From Rhizobium gallicum bv. gallicum R602sp (lineage in GTDB: Bacteria > Pseudomonadota > Alphaproteobacteria > Rhizobiales > Rhizobiaceae), in NCBI RefSeq assembly GCF_000816845.1, contig NZ_CP006878.1, positions 139,749 to 203,748 on the forward strand: a stretch of DNA of 64,000 nt. The letters are read 5' to 3'. Each line of letters begins with the position of its first letter. The first letter of the stretch is position 1. The position numbers and the translations under genes were made by a program. This document shows, one piece after another, positions 1 to 8,514 of the stretch. The notes below the pieces were generated by a model. That model saw only the letters and a program-made list of their open reading frames with translations. It did not search any database and had not been told where the DNA came from.

Positions 1-179
1 AGGAAAGCGGCAAGCAGCAATATCGAACGCGCGTTACGGGGCGAAATGAACCCCGGAACAAGGATCGTACCCAGCACGAGAAGTGCGGCAAGCAGACCAA
101 AGCCAATCACGATGCTGCGCTGCAGCTTTACCGATCGTCCTGTTTGGCTCATCGTCTGTTCCGTTGCGAGTGAAGTCAT
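1..179 (-). CDS. ABC transporter permease (partial, cut by window edge)
   Basis: Only the N-terminal 59 codons are in the window. Reading starts at the ATG complementary to 177-179 and begins MTSLATEQTM. After about 20 polar residues comes a hydrophobic stretch (IVIGFGLLAALLVLGTILV), then a segment like that of RbsC-family permeases just after the first membrane helix. It follows another permease gene by 12 nt on the same strand, so it should be the second membrane subunit of the sugar-type importer encoded upstream. The substrate is unknown. Confidence 0.75.
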   Translation of the reverse strand, partial: MTSLATEQTMSQTGRSVKLQRSIVIGFGLLAALLVLGTILVPGFISPRNARSILLLAAF

Positions 180-191
180 TACAAGTCCTCC

Positions 192-1157
192 CTAGAAAGC
201 CGGGCGCCGGGCCGTCATGAATACGTTGACGAGGAGCGATGCCACGAGGATCAGGCCGAAAGCCATTTGCGTCACGAACCCTGTCACGCTTCCGAAACTG
301 AAGGCGGAAAGCAGGTACGAGATGAGGAACATGTTCAGCGCACCAAGCGTCGACCCCAAAGCCCCCCCTCTCCCGCCAGCCAAATTTGCGCCACCGAGCA
401 CCAAGGCGGTAACCGCCTGGAGCGTGTAGCTGCTTCCCTGGGTAGGATCGCCCGAAGAGATCAATGCCGTATAGCTGAGCGCGGCAAGGCCGACGAAGAC
501 GCCGCCGAGGAGATGGGCGCAGATGCGTACGGTGTCGACTTTCACTCCGCTCGTGTAGGCCATCCGTTCGTCGGCGCCTGTCATGCGGAGGTGGGAGTAA
601 AAGGTGGTCCGGCGCATAACGGCCCAAAGAGCGAACGCCGCCAGGACGATGATCAGCACCGGAGATAAGATCGTGGTTCCTGCTCCCCACGTCATCATCC
701 AGTCCGGCGCAACGCCGCCCGGCCTTGACATGACCATGAGGTTCAAACCTGAAAGGACGAGGAAGCTGGAAAGGGTGACGATGATGGGGGCGACCCGGAC
801 GTAGATGATGATGAGCGCCTGCAGCAACTGGTACAGTGCGCCGACTGCCACCACCCAGCAAATCACCGCGAGCGGAGACGTGTAACCACTTGCCGAGAGC
901 CAGCCTATCAGGGTGACGTTCACGAAACCCATCAGTGGGCCAACGGAAAGGTCGACCGAACCGCGGCCTGCCATCACGATCGGTGTCAGGGCCAGCGTCG
1001 TGAGGATCAAAGGTGCTGCGACGATGATTGCTCCGCCCACTCCGGTTGCGGTGAACAGCCGCGGCGAGAGCACGGCTGCGGCGACGAGCAACACTCCGAA
1101 AAGAACGAGCGGTACGGTCAGCGACCTGTCGAGCGGAGGAACAAAACGTTGCGACAT
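192..1157 (-). CDS. ABC transporter permease, RbsC-like (BPD_transp_2)
   Basis: A 321-residue, strongly hydrophobic protein of the ribose/xylose-type permease family, the usual length. Near residues 60-75 it has the loop typical of this family (MAGRGSVDLSVGPLMGF), and near 240-265 the segment ALVLGGANLAGGRGG that contacts the ATPase. The ATG overlaps the last base of the upstream ATPase stop codon, so translation is probably coupled. Inner-membrane subunit of an importer with the ATPase at 1157-2716, the partial permease at 1-179 and probably the binding protein at 4904-6073. Substrate not determined. Confidence 0.9.
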   Translation of the reverse strand: MSQRFVPPLDRSLTVPLVLFGVLLVAAAVLSPRLFTATGVGGAIIVAAPLILTTLALTPIVMAGRGSVDLSVGPLMGFVNVTLIGWLSASGYTSPLAVICWVVAVGALYQLLQALIIIYVRVAPIIVTLSSFLVLSGLNLMVMSRPGGVAPDWMMTWGAGTTILSPVLIIVLAAFALWAVMRRTTFYSHLRMTGADERMAYTSGVKVDTVRICAHLLGGVFVGLAALSYTALISSGDPTQGSSYTLQAVTALVLGGANLAGGRGGALGSTLGALNMFLISYLLSAFSFGSVTGFVTQMAFGLILVASLLVNVFMTARRPAF

Positions 1158-2716
1158 CAGTGTGCCTTTCTCTCTTTGGAGAATTCCGTAGTTTCGGCAA
1201 CCGAGCGGCCGAACATTGCAGCGAGAATGGTTTCTTCGTTGATGTCGGTGCCGTCGAGGGAGCGATGGATGCTCCCTTTGTGAAAGACATCGACGCGATC
1301 GGCGAAACCGAGAAACTCCTCGATCTCGCTCGAAAGGTAGATTACCGAGCCTCCACCTTCGGCAAACAGCCGAAGCTCGCGATACAGGTCGCGCTTGGTG
1401 TTGAGGTCCACGCCCCGAGCAGGGTCGTTAAGAACGATCACTCTGGGATCATTGGCGAAGGCACGACCGATCAGGACCTTCTGCTGGTTACCACCGGAAA
1501 GGGATGTAATCCGGTTGTCCGGGTGCCCGATCTTGACGCGGAGCCGCTCGACCTCCCGGGCAAACGTCTGCTTCAGCTTTTTCCGCCTGATGACACCGAG
1601 CGGCCCCAGGTTCTTTTGGTAGATACCGATGGCGAGGTTCTCGAAAATGCTTTGCTGTGGGAAAATTCCTTCCCGCTTCCGGTCGCCGGATACATACACA
1701 ATGCCCTTGTTCGCGGCGTCGTCGAGCGTGTTGACTTCGACGAGACCGGTGCTTTCCCTGTTTAGGATCCGGACCGCTCCTCCGAACGGTGACATGATCC
1801 TTGCGACCAGTCGCACGAAGGCGTCCTGGCCCTGGCCGTCCAGTCCCGCAACGCCCACAATGGATCCCTGCGGAAGGACGAAGTCGAAGGGTTGCGATGC
1901 CTCCTGGGGGCGCGCACCATGCACGGATAGAACCTCCTTGCGATCACCTGACAGGCCCAGTGCAGACTTTGAAGCAGCGGCGGAAATCTGGCGGTCTTGA
2001 GGGGTCATCATGCGCAGGAGGTTGGCCTCGGTGATCTCGGATTTCTCAAGGACACCGACAGTGAAACCGTCTCTCAGTATTGTCGCCCGATCGGCGATAC
2101 GAACGAGCTCGGCGATGCGGTGCGTGACGATGATAACCGCGCATCCCTCGGACCGCAGCCGATCGATCTCTTCGTGGAGGCGGACGGTCGCGTCGAGATC
2201 GAGTGCAGCCGAGGACTCGTCCAGGATCAGGACCTTGGGTTTCCTCAAAACGGCTCGGGCAATCACGATCCATTGCTTGATGCTGAGCGGAAGATCGCCG
2301 ACGTTCTGCCTGAGATCGACATGCTTTCCGACCAGACGGTGCAGAAGGCTTTGCGCAACGCTTTCACGTTCCTTGGAGGACTTCCGAAACGAGAACATGT
2401 CCTCGCTTCCCACGAAAAGGTTGTCCAGGACACTCGCCTCATCGGCGACAAGGACTTCCTGGAAGATTGTAGCGAGACCAACCCCTTTGGCATCGACTGG
2501 CGAGGTGATGGGCTTACCAAGGATCAGGACAGATCCTGCATCGGCAGCGATAACTCCGGACATGATCTTCGCCATGGTGCTCTTGCCGCTGCCATTCTCG
2601 CCAACGATCGCGTGCACCTCTCCTGCCCTGGCGACAAAATCGCATGTCTTCAAAGCCTTCGTTTCGCCAAACGATTTGGCCACGGCCGTCATGCTTACGG
2701 CGACGTCATTCGTCAT
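1157..2716 (-). CDS. sugar-type ABC transporter ATP-binding protein (two ABC domains, RbsA-like)
   Basis: A duplicated ATPase of about 519 residues. The first domain has a canonical Walker A (GENGSGKST, about residue 40) and a Walker B segment LILDESSA. The second has the degenerate P-loop usual for this family (GLDGQGQD) but a perfect signature motif (LSGGNQQ) followed by LNDPARGVD. The start is the ATG preceded by AGGGAGG at a 6-nt spacing; the open frame extends 14 codons further upstream without a better ribosome site. First gene of a transporter operon running off the left edge. A GntR-type palindrome lies about 120 nt upstream. Confidence 0.9.
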   Translation of the reverse strand: MTNDVAVSMTAVAKSFGETKALKTCDFVARAGEVHAIVGENGSGKSTMAKIMSGVIAADAGSVLILGKPITSPVDAKGVGLATIFQEVLVADEASVLDNLFVGSEDMFSFRKSSKERESVAQSLLHRLVGKHVDLRQNVGDLPLSIKQWIVIARAVLRKPKVLILDESSAALDLDATVRLHEEIDRLRSEGCAVIIVTHRIAELVRIADRATILRDGFTVGVLEKSEITEANLLRMMTPQDRQISAAASKSALGLSGDRKEVLSVHGARPQEASQPFDFVLPQGSIVGVAGLDGQGQDAFVRLVARIMSPFGGAVRILNRESTGLVEVNTLDDAANKGIVYVSGDRKREGIFPQQSIFENLAIGIYQKNLGPLGVIRRKKLKQTFAREVERLRVKIGHPDNRITSLSGGNQQKVLIGRAFANDPRVIVLNDPARGVDLNTKRDLYRELRLFAEGGGSVIYLSSEIEEFLGFADRVDVFHKGSIHRSLDGTDINEETILAAMFGRSVAETTEFSKERKAH

Positions 2717-2833
2717 GCCCATCCTCCCTTTAGGCAGCAGCAAACCGCGCCAGGGCATCCGATGCCCGGGCCTCTTGCTGGATTGTGACTGCCGTTTTGA
2801 ACGCTCCGAGAACTCACTCTGTGAACTATAGAA

Positions 2834-2858
2834 TGACAGATTGTCTGCTAATCTGTCA
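2834..2858. promoter_or_regulatory. GntR-type operator palindrome, site 1
   Basis: Perfect 9-bp inverted repeat TGACAGATT / AATCTGTCA separated by 7 nt (GTCTGCT). It contains the core ATTGTCTG shared with six other sites in the first 17.4 kb. It lies upstream of the ABC-transporter operon, with nothing divergent close by. Binding by the GntR protein at 10998-11687 is inferred from this recurrence and from known FadR-subfamily operators (TTGTnnnACAA type). Confidence 0.75.
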
Positions 2859-3211
2859 ATAGAGCCGCCATGCCCTTATCGGGATGTCGAGTTGGTTTCG
2901 ATGAAATGGGTTGGTTGCTCGACGCCCTGAAGTTGTAAACGCACGTCACATGCCTGAGGTCGGTCAGAGGTTCTACGATCTGGCGGCCTTCGCCATCAAG
3001 CCAGGACCAAAGCGCTATTGAGTGTCCGGTCATGGAATGATCATCGCACCCACTCCGATGAAGGCGACCGTTTCGATTGGGGCATACGGAACACTCCAAC
3101 CTCCACGCGTCGAACGCGGAAAGTGCCACTCGATCATCCAGCCCTTCCACGCTGGGGGGCAGATCGAACTCATTCTCGATCAGCCCCTAGGCGCGCGCAA
3201 CCGTGAACGGA
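2859..3211. other. intergenic region, no convincing gene
   Basis: About 350 nt between the operator and the end of the GFA-fold gene. Short open frames exist on both strands but none has a recognisable family or ribosome site. On the minus strand near 3030-3085 one frame reads ETVAFIGVGAM before a stop, resembling the Rossmann start of a 3-hydroxyisobutyrate-dehydrogenase-type enzyme. It may be a decayed gene fragment. Confidence 0.4.
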
Positions 3212-3616
3212 TCACGGGAACTCTTCGAAGTTTTCCTTCGCGGGGTCGTGAGCAAGCCACGGTCTGGCGTGGGACAGCCAGACGTTGGACATAGGAACCG
3301 AACCAGGATCAGTGTCAAAGGTGCCTGCCCGCAGCACCTTCATCTCCGGGTTGGCAGGCCGTTCGGCATAAACGTGCGAACCACAGCGTGAGCAGAACCA
3401 CCTCAGTTTCCCCGGGCTCGACTCAAAGCTGTGAAGGACGTCCTCGCCGCAAAGCAGCTTGAAGTTCTCACTCTTCACCTTGGCGGCAGTGTTATGATCG
3501 GCCGCATGGGACTTTCTGCACGTCTGGCAAAAGCAGTTCCACATCGGGCCGTCCAGTTCCGACACTTCGTACTGGACCGCTTTACATTGGCAAGATCCGA
3601 GGATAGGCATCTTCAA
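3212..3616 (-). CDS. GFA-family (glutathione-dependent formaldehyde-activating enzyme/CENP-V fold) zinc protein
   Basis: A 134-residue protein with the zinc-cysteine layout of the GFA/CENP-V fold: CQCKAVQYE at the N terminus, then CFCQTC near residue 30, then CSRCGSH near residue 80. Length is normal. The start overlaps the stop of the upstream aminotransferase (ATGA), implying an operon. Characterised members bind glutathione adducts, but most are of unknown function, so the family name does not prove formaldehyde chemistry. It may handle a reactive carbonyl product of the neighbouring monooxygenase pathway; that is inference. Confidence 0.85.
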   Translation of the reverse strand: MKMPILGSCQCKAVQYEVSELDGPMWNCFCQTCRKSHAADHNTAAKVKSENFKLLCGEDVLHSFESSPGKLRWFCSRCGSHVYAERPANPEMKVLRAGTFDTDPGSVPMSNVWLSHARPWLAHDPAKENFEEFP

Positions 3617-4836
3617 AATCCTTTCATCGCTCTATCGTGTTGTGGCAGTCGTGCGCTCGGAGAAAGCCACCGCTTCAGGTTCCGTGCAGCCTGCCGGATT
3701 CTGTCTTCGTTCTCCACGAAAGCCAGCCGTACGTATTCGTCACCCATCTCGCCAAAACCGATACCGGGCGAAATCGCGACCTGTGCCTTCTCGAGCACGA
3801 GTTTCGAAAACTCCAGCGAGCCAAGGTGTCGAAAATCCGGCGGTATCTTGGCCCATGCGAACATCGTCGCCGCAGGAGCTGGAACGTCGAACCCGGCATC
3901 GGCAAATGTCTTGACCAGTGTATCTCTGCGCGTCTTGTAGATGTCTCGGGCCCGCGCGGCGTCCTCCCCGTCCGAGTTTAGGGCATAGGCGGCGGCGACC
4001 TGGATCGGCGTAAATGCTCCGTAGTCCAGGTACGATTTCACGCGCGTCAACGCTCGGATGAGCCGTTCGTTGCCCACCGCAAACCCAACGCGCCAACCGG
4101 GCATAGAGAATGTCTTCGACATCGAGGAGAATTCGACGGCCACGTCGATCGCGCCGGGGACTTCGAGAACAGACGGCGGCGGACCGTCGAAATAGATTTC
4201 AGCGTAGGCGATATCCGACAGAACGATGAGATCGTGCTTCTTCGCGAAGGCGATGACGTCCTTATAGAAGTCGAGCGTCGCGACGCGAGCAGTGGGGTTC
4301 GACGGGTAGCTTATGATGAGCGCAAGGGGCTTCGGTACCGAATGCCGCACTGCCATTTCGAGAGGCTGGAAGAAGGTCTCATCCGGCTCGACCGGTACCG
4401 ACCTTATCACGCCCCCTGCCATGAGAAATCCAAACGTATGGATCGGATAGGAAGGGTTCGGACAGAGAATGACATCCCCGGGGGCGGTTATGGCCTGTGC
4501 CATGTTCGCAAACCCCTCTTTGGACCCGAGCGTCGCAACAACCTGGGTATCCGGATCAAGCTTCACATTAAACCGGCGGGCGTAATACGCAGCCTGGGCG
4601 CGGCGAAGCCCGATAATGCCCTTGGAAGCCGAATAGCGGTGCGTGCGCGGGTGCTGCACCGCTTCGCATAGCTTGTCCACAACCCATTTTGGCGTGGGAA
4701 GATCGGGATTGCCCATTCCAAGATCGATGATGTCGGCTCCGGCCGCGCGCGCGCTGGTCTTGAGGCGGTTCACCTGGTCGAAGACGTATGGGGGCAAACG
4801 CTGTATCTTGTGGAATTCCAACTTCTGGTTCCTCAT
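3613..4836 (-). CDS. class I/II PLP-dependent aminotransferase (AlaC/DapL-like)
   Basis: About 407 residues, fold-type I aminotransferase. Visible elements are GMGNPDLPTP near the N terminus, the SYPSNPTA segment, VLSDIAYAEI (Asp that contacts the PLP ring nitrogen) and SMSKTFSMPGWRVGF with the Schiff-base lysine near residue 240. The ATG at 4836 has GGAGG seven nt upstream; the open frame extends 17 codons further without support. The family includes glutamate-pyruvate and LL-diaminopimelate aminotransferases, and specificity cannot be read here. It follows a periplasmic binding protein gene and precedes the GFA gene with a 4-nt overlap. Its ribosome site lies inside a strong hairpin. Confidence 0.85.
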   Translation of the reverse strand: MRNQKLEFHKIQRLPPYVFDQVNRLKTSARAAGADIIDLGMGNPDLPTPKWVVDKLCEAVQHPRTHRYSASKGIIGLRRAQAAYYARRFNVKLDPDTQVVATLGSKEGFANMAQAITAPGDVILCPNPSYPIHTFGFLMAGGVIRSVPVEPDETFFQPLEMAVRHSVPKPLALIISYPSNPTARVATLDFYKDVIAFAKKHDLIVLSDIAYAEIYFDGPPPSVLEVPGAIDVAVEFSSMSKTFSMPGWRVGFAVGNERLIRALTRVKSYLDYGAFTPIQVAAAYALNSDGEDAARARDIYKTRRDTLVKTFADAGFDVPAPAATMFAWAKIPPDFRHLGSLEFSKLVLEKAQVAISPGIGFGEMGDEYVRLAFVENEDRIRQAARNLKRWLSPSARLPQHDRAMKGF

Positions 4837-4843
4837 CGTAGGT

Positions 4844-4876
4844 CCTCCGCGCCGACGGATGATGCCGGCGCGGAGG
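4844..4876 (-). promoter_or_regulatory. intercistronic hairpin covering the aminotransferase ribosome-binding site
   Basis: Perfect 11-bp inverted repeat (CCTCCGCGCCG / CGGCGCGGAGG) with an 11-nt loop. On the minus-strand transcript the second arm contains the GGAGG that serves the ATG at 4836. There is no T-run, so it is not an ordinary terminator. It sits just after the binding-protein stop codon, where such stems often protect the highly expressed binding-protein mRNA and damp downstream translation. Confidence 0.65.
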
Positions 4877-4903
4877 TCGCGGGACAACTTGGGAGGTCGT
4901 CGA

Positions 4904-6073
4904 TTACTTCTTCGGCCGCCAGGCCAGCGGATCTTCCGGGCGCTCGAAGTACTGTGCTGCTACGTCCGCGGGCCACCATGCATCGCCCTTAGGCTCGATC
5001 CACGCCGTGGAGTTCGGATCGCAATCTTCCGGAATTGCTTCCTTCACATCGTCGATCGTGTAGGGAAGAGCCGGTCGCAGGATCGACTGGATCTTCGGCC
5101 CCTGGCCTTGGAGCGTCCGCATCATCACGTCCCACACCAGGCGAGCGTCGGCCCGCGGCGGCCAGAAGTGGAAGCTCTTGCTGATGAAGTCGGGATTGTT
5201 GCGCCAGTAGCACGCCGCCGACGCCTCGCCGCCGAGAACGATTGGCATCATGTCGCGGCCGGACTGCTGGACCGCGTTGACCACACCGTTTTCCGACGCC
5301 GACTGGACGAGGATACCTGCGATTTCGGTGGGGTTCGTCGCGAGGAATTTCTGGACTTCGACCTGGGCGACCTGATCGGTCCACTTGCCAGCGACATCGC
5401 CCACGACGGTGATGTCCTTGTACTCGTCGAACGCCTTCTTGGCACCGACATTGAAGCTGTCCGACGATGCGAAGCCCGGAATGCCCGAGACCGTCAGCAC
5501 GTTGCCCTTGCCGCCGATTTCCTCCGCCAGCCATTTCGCGGCCGTGTAGCCGCCCTGGGTGTTGTTTTCGGTCGCGTTGATCGCGTAGGGCGATGTCACG
5601 TAACCCGAGAAGGAGAACACTGGGACGCCCTTGGAGTGCGCGTATTCGATGGTCTGGTTGATGGCAGTCACGTTCGAGCAGCAGATGATGATGGCATCGA
5701 CGCCGTCGTCGACCATCTGGCGCATCTGCTGGATTTGCGTCGCGTCCTTCAGGTCGGACTGCGTGACGACAAGCTCAGATACCAGTCCAGCCTCCTTGTA
5801 TTTCGGAAGCAGAACCTCGTTCATTTCAGTGAGGATCTGGGCACGCCACGTGTTGCCGGCATAAGTGGACGCGTAGCCGATTTTCCACGGCGGCGGCCGC
5901 TTGGCAACAAAATCCTTGAGCGGCGTACCGCCGAGGGGAATTGCCGGGTCCAAGAGCTCGTAGAGCTTCTTCTGGTCCGGTGGTAGCGAGTCTAAGCCGT
6001 CCGCGAATGCGGCGGTGGTCATCAGGCCTAGCCCGATGATCACGCTCAATGCGGTGTAAACCTTCTTCAGCAT
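4904..6073 (-). CDS. periplasmic substrate-binding protein of a sugar-type ABC transporter
   Basis: About 389 residues of the periplasmic binding protein type I class (Peripla_BP_4). A Sec signal peptide is clear: MLKKVYTALSVII..GLMTTAAFA, with likely cleavage after AFA. The mature part has the usual alternating pattern (KIGYASTYAGNTWRAQ, VDAIIICCSNVTAINQ, VPVFSFSG). The start is the second in-frame ATG, preceded by GGGGAGGAG. It belongs with the ATPase and permeases at 1-2716 although other enzyme genes lie between them. It is co-directional with the flavin monooxygenase genes upstream, suggesting the imported ligand is the pathway substrate. Confidence 0.88.
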   Translation of the reverse strand: MLKKVYTALSVIIGLGLMTTAAFADGLDSLPPDQKKLYELLDPAIPLGGTPLKDFVAKRPPPWKIGYASTYAGNTWRAQILTEMNEVLLPKYKEAGLVSELVVTQSDLKDATQIQQMRQMVDDGVDAIIICCSNVTAINQTIEYAHSKGVPVFSFSGYVTSPYAINATENNTQGGYTAAKWLAEEIGGKGNVLTVSGIPGFASSDSFNVGAKKAFDEYKDITVVGDVAGKWTDQVAQVEVQKFLATNPTEIAGILVQSASENGVVNAVQQSGRDMMPIVLGGEASAACYWRNNPDFISKSFHFWPPRADARLVWDVMMRTLQGQGPKIQSILRPALPYTIDDVKEAIPEDCDPNSTAWIEPKGDAWWPADVAAQYFERPEDPLAWRPKK

Positions 6074-6201
6074 GTGTAGGGTCTCCTCCCCTTCGTACAT
6101 CCGCTACAGCAGTTGACGCCGTTGGCGTCGAGCCACGGAATTGGTGAAACGTGTTTCGATCTCGGATTGGTGGCGGGCGGCTTGCGCCGCCCGCGGAACG
6201 G

Positions 6202-7326
6202 TCAGTTTCGGAGGCCAGCCTGTTTCAGCAGGGGCATCACGCGGTCGTTGAAGAACGGCAGCTCTTCGTTGTAGTCGACCATCGTGAGAAGCGCGCCGTC
6301 GACGCCGGTATTGCTCAATGCGACGAGCTTGTCGGCGACTTGTTCCGGCGTTCCGACGATCGGGTAGCCGCCCCAGCCAGCGATAAAGCGCTCCTTGAAC
6401 TTCTGGTACATCTCCGCCGAGTGGTTCTGTGACTGAACCTGAAGAACCTCGCAGATGTTTTCGCAGGCTTCCCAGTCGCCTTTCTGGTTCACGTAGTAGT
6501 CATAGTAGTCCTGGGCTTCCTTTTCGGTCTCGCGAACGACGACCGGGCACGCGGTGAAGGTTCCGAGTTCGCGCTTGTATTCCTCGCGAGCTAGCTCCTT
6601 CACCTTCTTCACCCAGGCTGTGCCCGATTCCATGTCCTGCATGAAGCCGAAGTTGAAGTCGCAGAACTTCGCGGTGAAGTGCAGGCCCTTGCCCGAGGAG
6701 CCGGCGCAAATGAGGACCGGGCGGCCCGCCTCCTTGTTGTAGGGCTTCGGCTCGCTGAACGCGTCTTTCACCTTGAGGAACTGGCCGTCATAGGTGACAC
6801 CGTTCTTCTTCCACAAGGTGTCAACGATTTCCATCCATTCGGTGGCATATTCGTAACGGGTGTCGTGCTCCATCATAGGAACGCCGAACATCTCCATTTC
6901 CGGGGTAAACCAACCCGTCACCAGGTTCAGGCCGTATCTGCCCTTCGAAATATTGTCGATCGTCGTCGCCATCTTCGTCGCGACGATCGGGTTCAGGGTC
7001 GGGATATGCGTCGTCGAGAAAAACTGCAGCTTCGTGGTCACGGCAGCCAGGGCCGCGGCCCACGTGAACGTGTCCATGTTCACGCCGTTGAAGTTCGTCG
7101 GCCCGCCGAAACCGCGCCACCGGGCGATCGGCACCATGCATTCCCACCCAGCCGCTTCGAGCTTTTTGGCAATTTCGACATTGTGTTCGAAAGTCGGTTC
7201 GAACGTCGATTCCGCGGTGGTGATGGCGCAAGCGCTCGAACAATTTGTTCCAAATACGCCAAGTTTTAGCTTGTTGCCGTTAAACATAGGGTTTCCGGCG
7301 GCGCGGAAATCATCGCTGGTCGTCAT
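6202..7326 (-). CDS. LLM-class flavin-dependent monooxygenase (RutA-like)
   Basis: About 374 residues, bacterial luciferase-like TIM barrel. Segments such as ARWRGFGGPTNFNG, TWAAALAAVTTKL and SKGRYGLNLVTGWFTPEMEMFG match the RutA/pyrimidine oxygenase and sulfone monooxygenase branch of the FMNH2-dependent family. The start at 7326 follows GGAGGAG. Such enzymes take reduced FMN from a separate reductase; a matching reductase is encoded three genes upstream in the same run (7876-8385). It is therefore the oxygenase component of a two-component system, probably opening a ring or cleaving a C-N, C-S or ester-type bond. The substrate is unknown. Confidence 0.88.
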   Translation of the reverse strand: MTTSDDFRAAGNPMFNGNKLKLGVFGTNCSSACAITTAESTFEPTFEHNVEIAKKLEAAGWECMVPIARWRGFGGPTNFNGVNMDTFTWAAALAAVTTKLQFFSTTHIPTLNPIVATKMATTIDNISKGRYGLNLVTGWFTPEMEMFGVPMMEHDTRYEYATEWMEIVDTLWKKNGVTYDGQFLKVKDAFSEPKPYNKEAGRPVLICAGSSGKGLHFTAKFCDFNFGFMQDMESGTAWVKKVKELAREEYKRELGTFTACPVVVRETEKEAQDYYDYYVNQKGDWEACENICEVLQVQSQNHSAEMYQKFKERFIAGWGGYPIVGTPEQVADKLVALSNTGVDGALLTMVDYNEELPFFNDRVMPLLKQAGLRN

Positions 7327-7382
7327 ATTGAAGTCTCCTCCACAGAGTTGGTCTGTTCCCGGCCCGAAAGCCGGGGTACCAT

Positions 7383-7802
7383 TCAGATGCCCATGTCCTC
7401 GAAGACTTCCTGCGCGACGCGGAAACTGTCGATCGCCGCCGGCACGCCGCAATAGATTGCGACCTGAAGGAAGACTTCGCGAAGCTCGTCCTTGCTGAGG
7501 CCGTTATTGATCGCGCCGCGAACGTGCAATTTCAACTCGTGGGGGCGGTTAAGGGCGGAAATCATGCCCAGATTGAGAAGGCTGCGTGACCGGCGGTCGA
7601 GGCCGGGCCTGTTCCAGATCTCGTTCCAGCAATACTCGGTGACAAGCTCCTGCATCGGCCAGTTGAACTCCGTCGCCTTGTTTACCGAAGCGTCGACATA
7701 TGCACCGCCAAGAACCTCCCGACGGGTCTGCAGACCCTTCTCGAACCGTTCACTGACGGGACGCCCATTCACTTGCGATTTCACATCGGTGGCAATAGTC
7801 AC
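7383..7802 (-). CDS. carboxymuconolactone decarboxylase family protein (PcaC/AhpD-like)
   Basis: A 139-residue helical protein matching the CMD family over its full length: RREVLGGAYVD near the start, FNWPMQELVTEYCWNEIWNRPGL in the middle, and the segment from SLLNLGMISALNRPHEL to REVFLQVAIYCGVPAAID at the end. It lacks the CxxC pair of AhpD peroxidases and so sits nearer the PcaC branch. It lies between the flavin reductase and monooxygenase genes. True 4-carboxymuconolactone decarboxylation is possible but unproven, since many pathway clusters carry CMD-like proteins of unknown role. Confidence 0.85.
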   Translation of the reverse strand: MTIATDVKSQVNGRPVSERFEKGLQTRREVLGGAYVDASVNKATEFNWPMQELVTEYCWNEIWNRPGLDRRSRSLLNLGMISALNRPHELKLHVRGAINNGLSKDELREVFLQVAIYCGVPAAIDSFRVAQEVFEDMGI

Positions 7803-7875
7803 GGATCAAACTCCTCATTATCGGCCGAAAGGCATTTGGTGGATGTCAAAGGCCGAAAAAGCTCGGCCAAACGTT

Positions 7876-8385
7876 TCAGGCGGCAGCATCGATCAGCGCT
7901 GCCGATCGAACCAATTTCCCGTCCTCGTAGAGAAGCGGGGCAATATTCTCGATAAACCGGGCCTCGATGACTTCGCCGAGAACGACGTCATGGGTGCCGA
8001 CGGTAACGGCGGAGTTGAGGCTGCAAACGAATGCTGCCTGGGCGTCGGCAAGGATGGGTACTCCCCCAGCCGCGATCCACTCACCATGCGCAAACCTCTC
8101 CTCTCCCTTCAGCTTTCCACTGAACAGCGGAACCAAAGGCGCATGGCTAAGATGCAGCATGTTGACCGCGAATTTTCCCGTAAGCTTGAGTGGGCCGCTG
8201 ATCGAAGCAGATTGGTTGATGCAAACCAGGAGGGTCGGCGGGTCAGCCGTCACCGACTGGACGGCGGTTGCAGCCATGCCGTAACGGGCACCTTCCCATT
8301 CCGTTGTGATCAGGCAAATTGTCGATGTGAACCGGCGCAAAGCGGTCTTGAACGCCGCTTGCGCTGCTATTTCAGCACCAGCCAT
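7876..8385 (-). CDS. flavin reductase (HpaC/RutF family)
   Basis: A 169-residue FMN-binding split-barrel reductase. Family landmarks are RRFTSTICLITTEWEGARYGMAA near residues 18-40, SVTADPPTLLVCIN near 45-58, KFAVNMLH and the C-terminal GTHDVVLGEV segment with its conserved histidine. It is the first gene of the run flavin reductase, CMD, LLM monooxygenase, binding protein, aminotransferase, GFA. A GntR-type operator lies about 35 nt upstream of the ATG. It most likely supplies reduced FMN to the monooxygenase at 6202-7326. Confidence 0.9.
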   Translation of the reverse strand: MAGAEIAAQAAFKTALRRFTSTICLITTEWEGARYGMAATAVQSVTADPPTLLVCINQSASISGPLKLTGKFAVNMLHLSHAPLVPLFSGKLKGEERFAHGEWIAAGGVPILADAQAAFVCSLNSAVTVGTHDVVLGEVIEARFIENIAPLLYEDGKLVRSAALIDAAA

Positions 8386-8418
8386 GGTTACCTCCCCAAG
8401 TCATTTGATAGCCAAGAT

Positions 8419-8443
8419 AAGCAGATTAGCAGACAATCTGTCA
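8419..8443. promoter_or_regulatory. GntR-type operator, site 2
   Basis: CAGATT / AATCTG arms flank AGCAGAC; the right half extends to AATCTGTCA exactly as in site 1 (opposite orientation), while the left half is weaker. It lies about 35 nt upstream of the flavin reductase start, in the divergent gap shared with the SDR gene. Probable control point for the whole monooxygenase operon. Confidence 0.7.
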
Positions 8444-8461
8444 ACACGTTTTATTCGTCAT

Positions 8462-8479
8462 TGACAGATTGTCTGCGAA
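8462..8479. promoter_or_regulatory. GntR-type operator half-site, site 3
   Basis: TGACAGATTGTCTG matches the left half and core of site 1 exactly; the right half has decayed to AAAATG. It sits about 37 nt upstream of the SDR start and 19 nt from site 2, so the divergent promoters each appear to have their own site. Confidence 0.55.
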
Positions 8480-8514
8480 AATGTTTTCTCGATACAGCGA
8501 AAGAGGAGACGATT

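Noticed and set aside
2848..3150. 100-codon minus-strand frame next to operator site 1
   Set aside because: No family or ribosome site, and its end overlaps the operator; at most it contains a decayed fragment.
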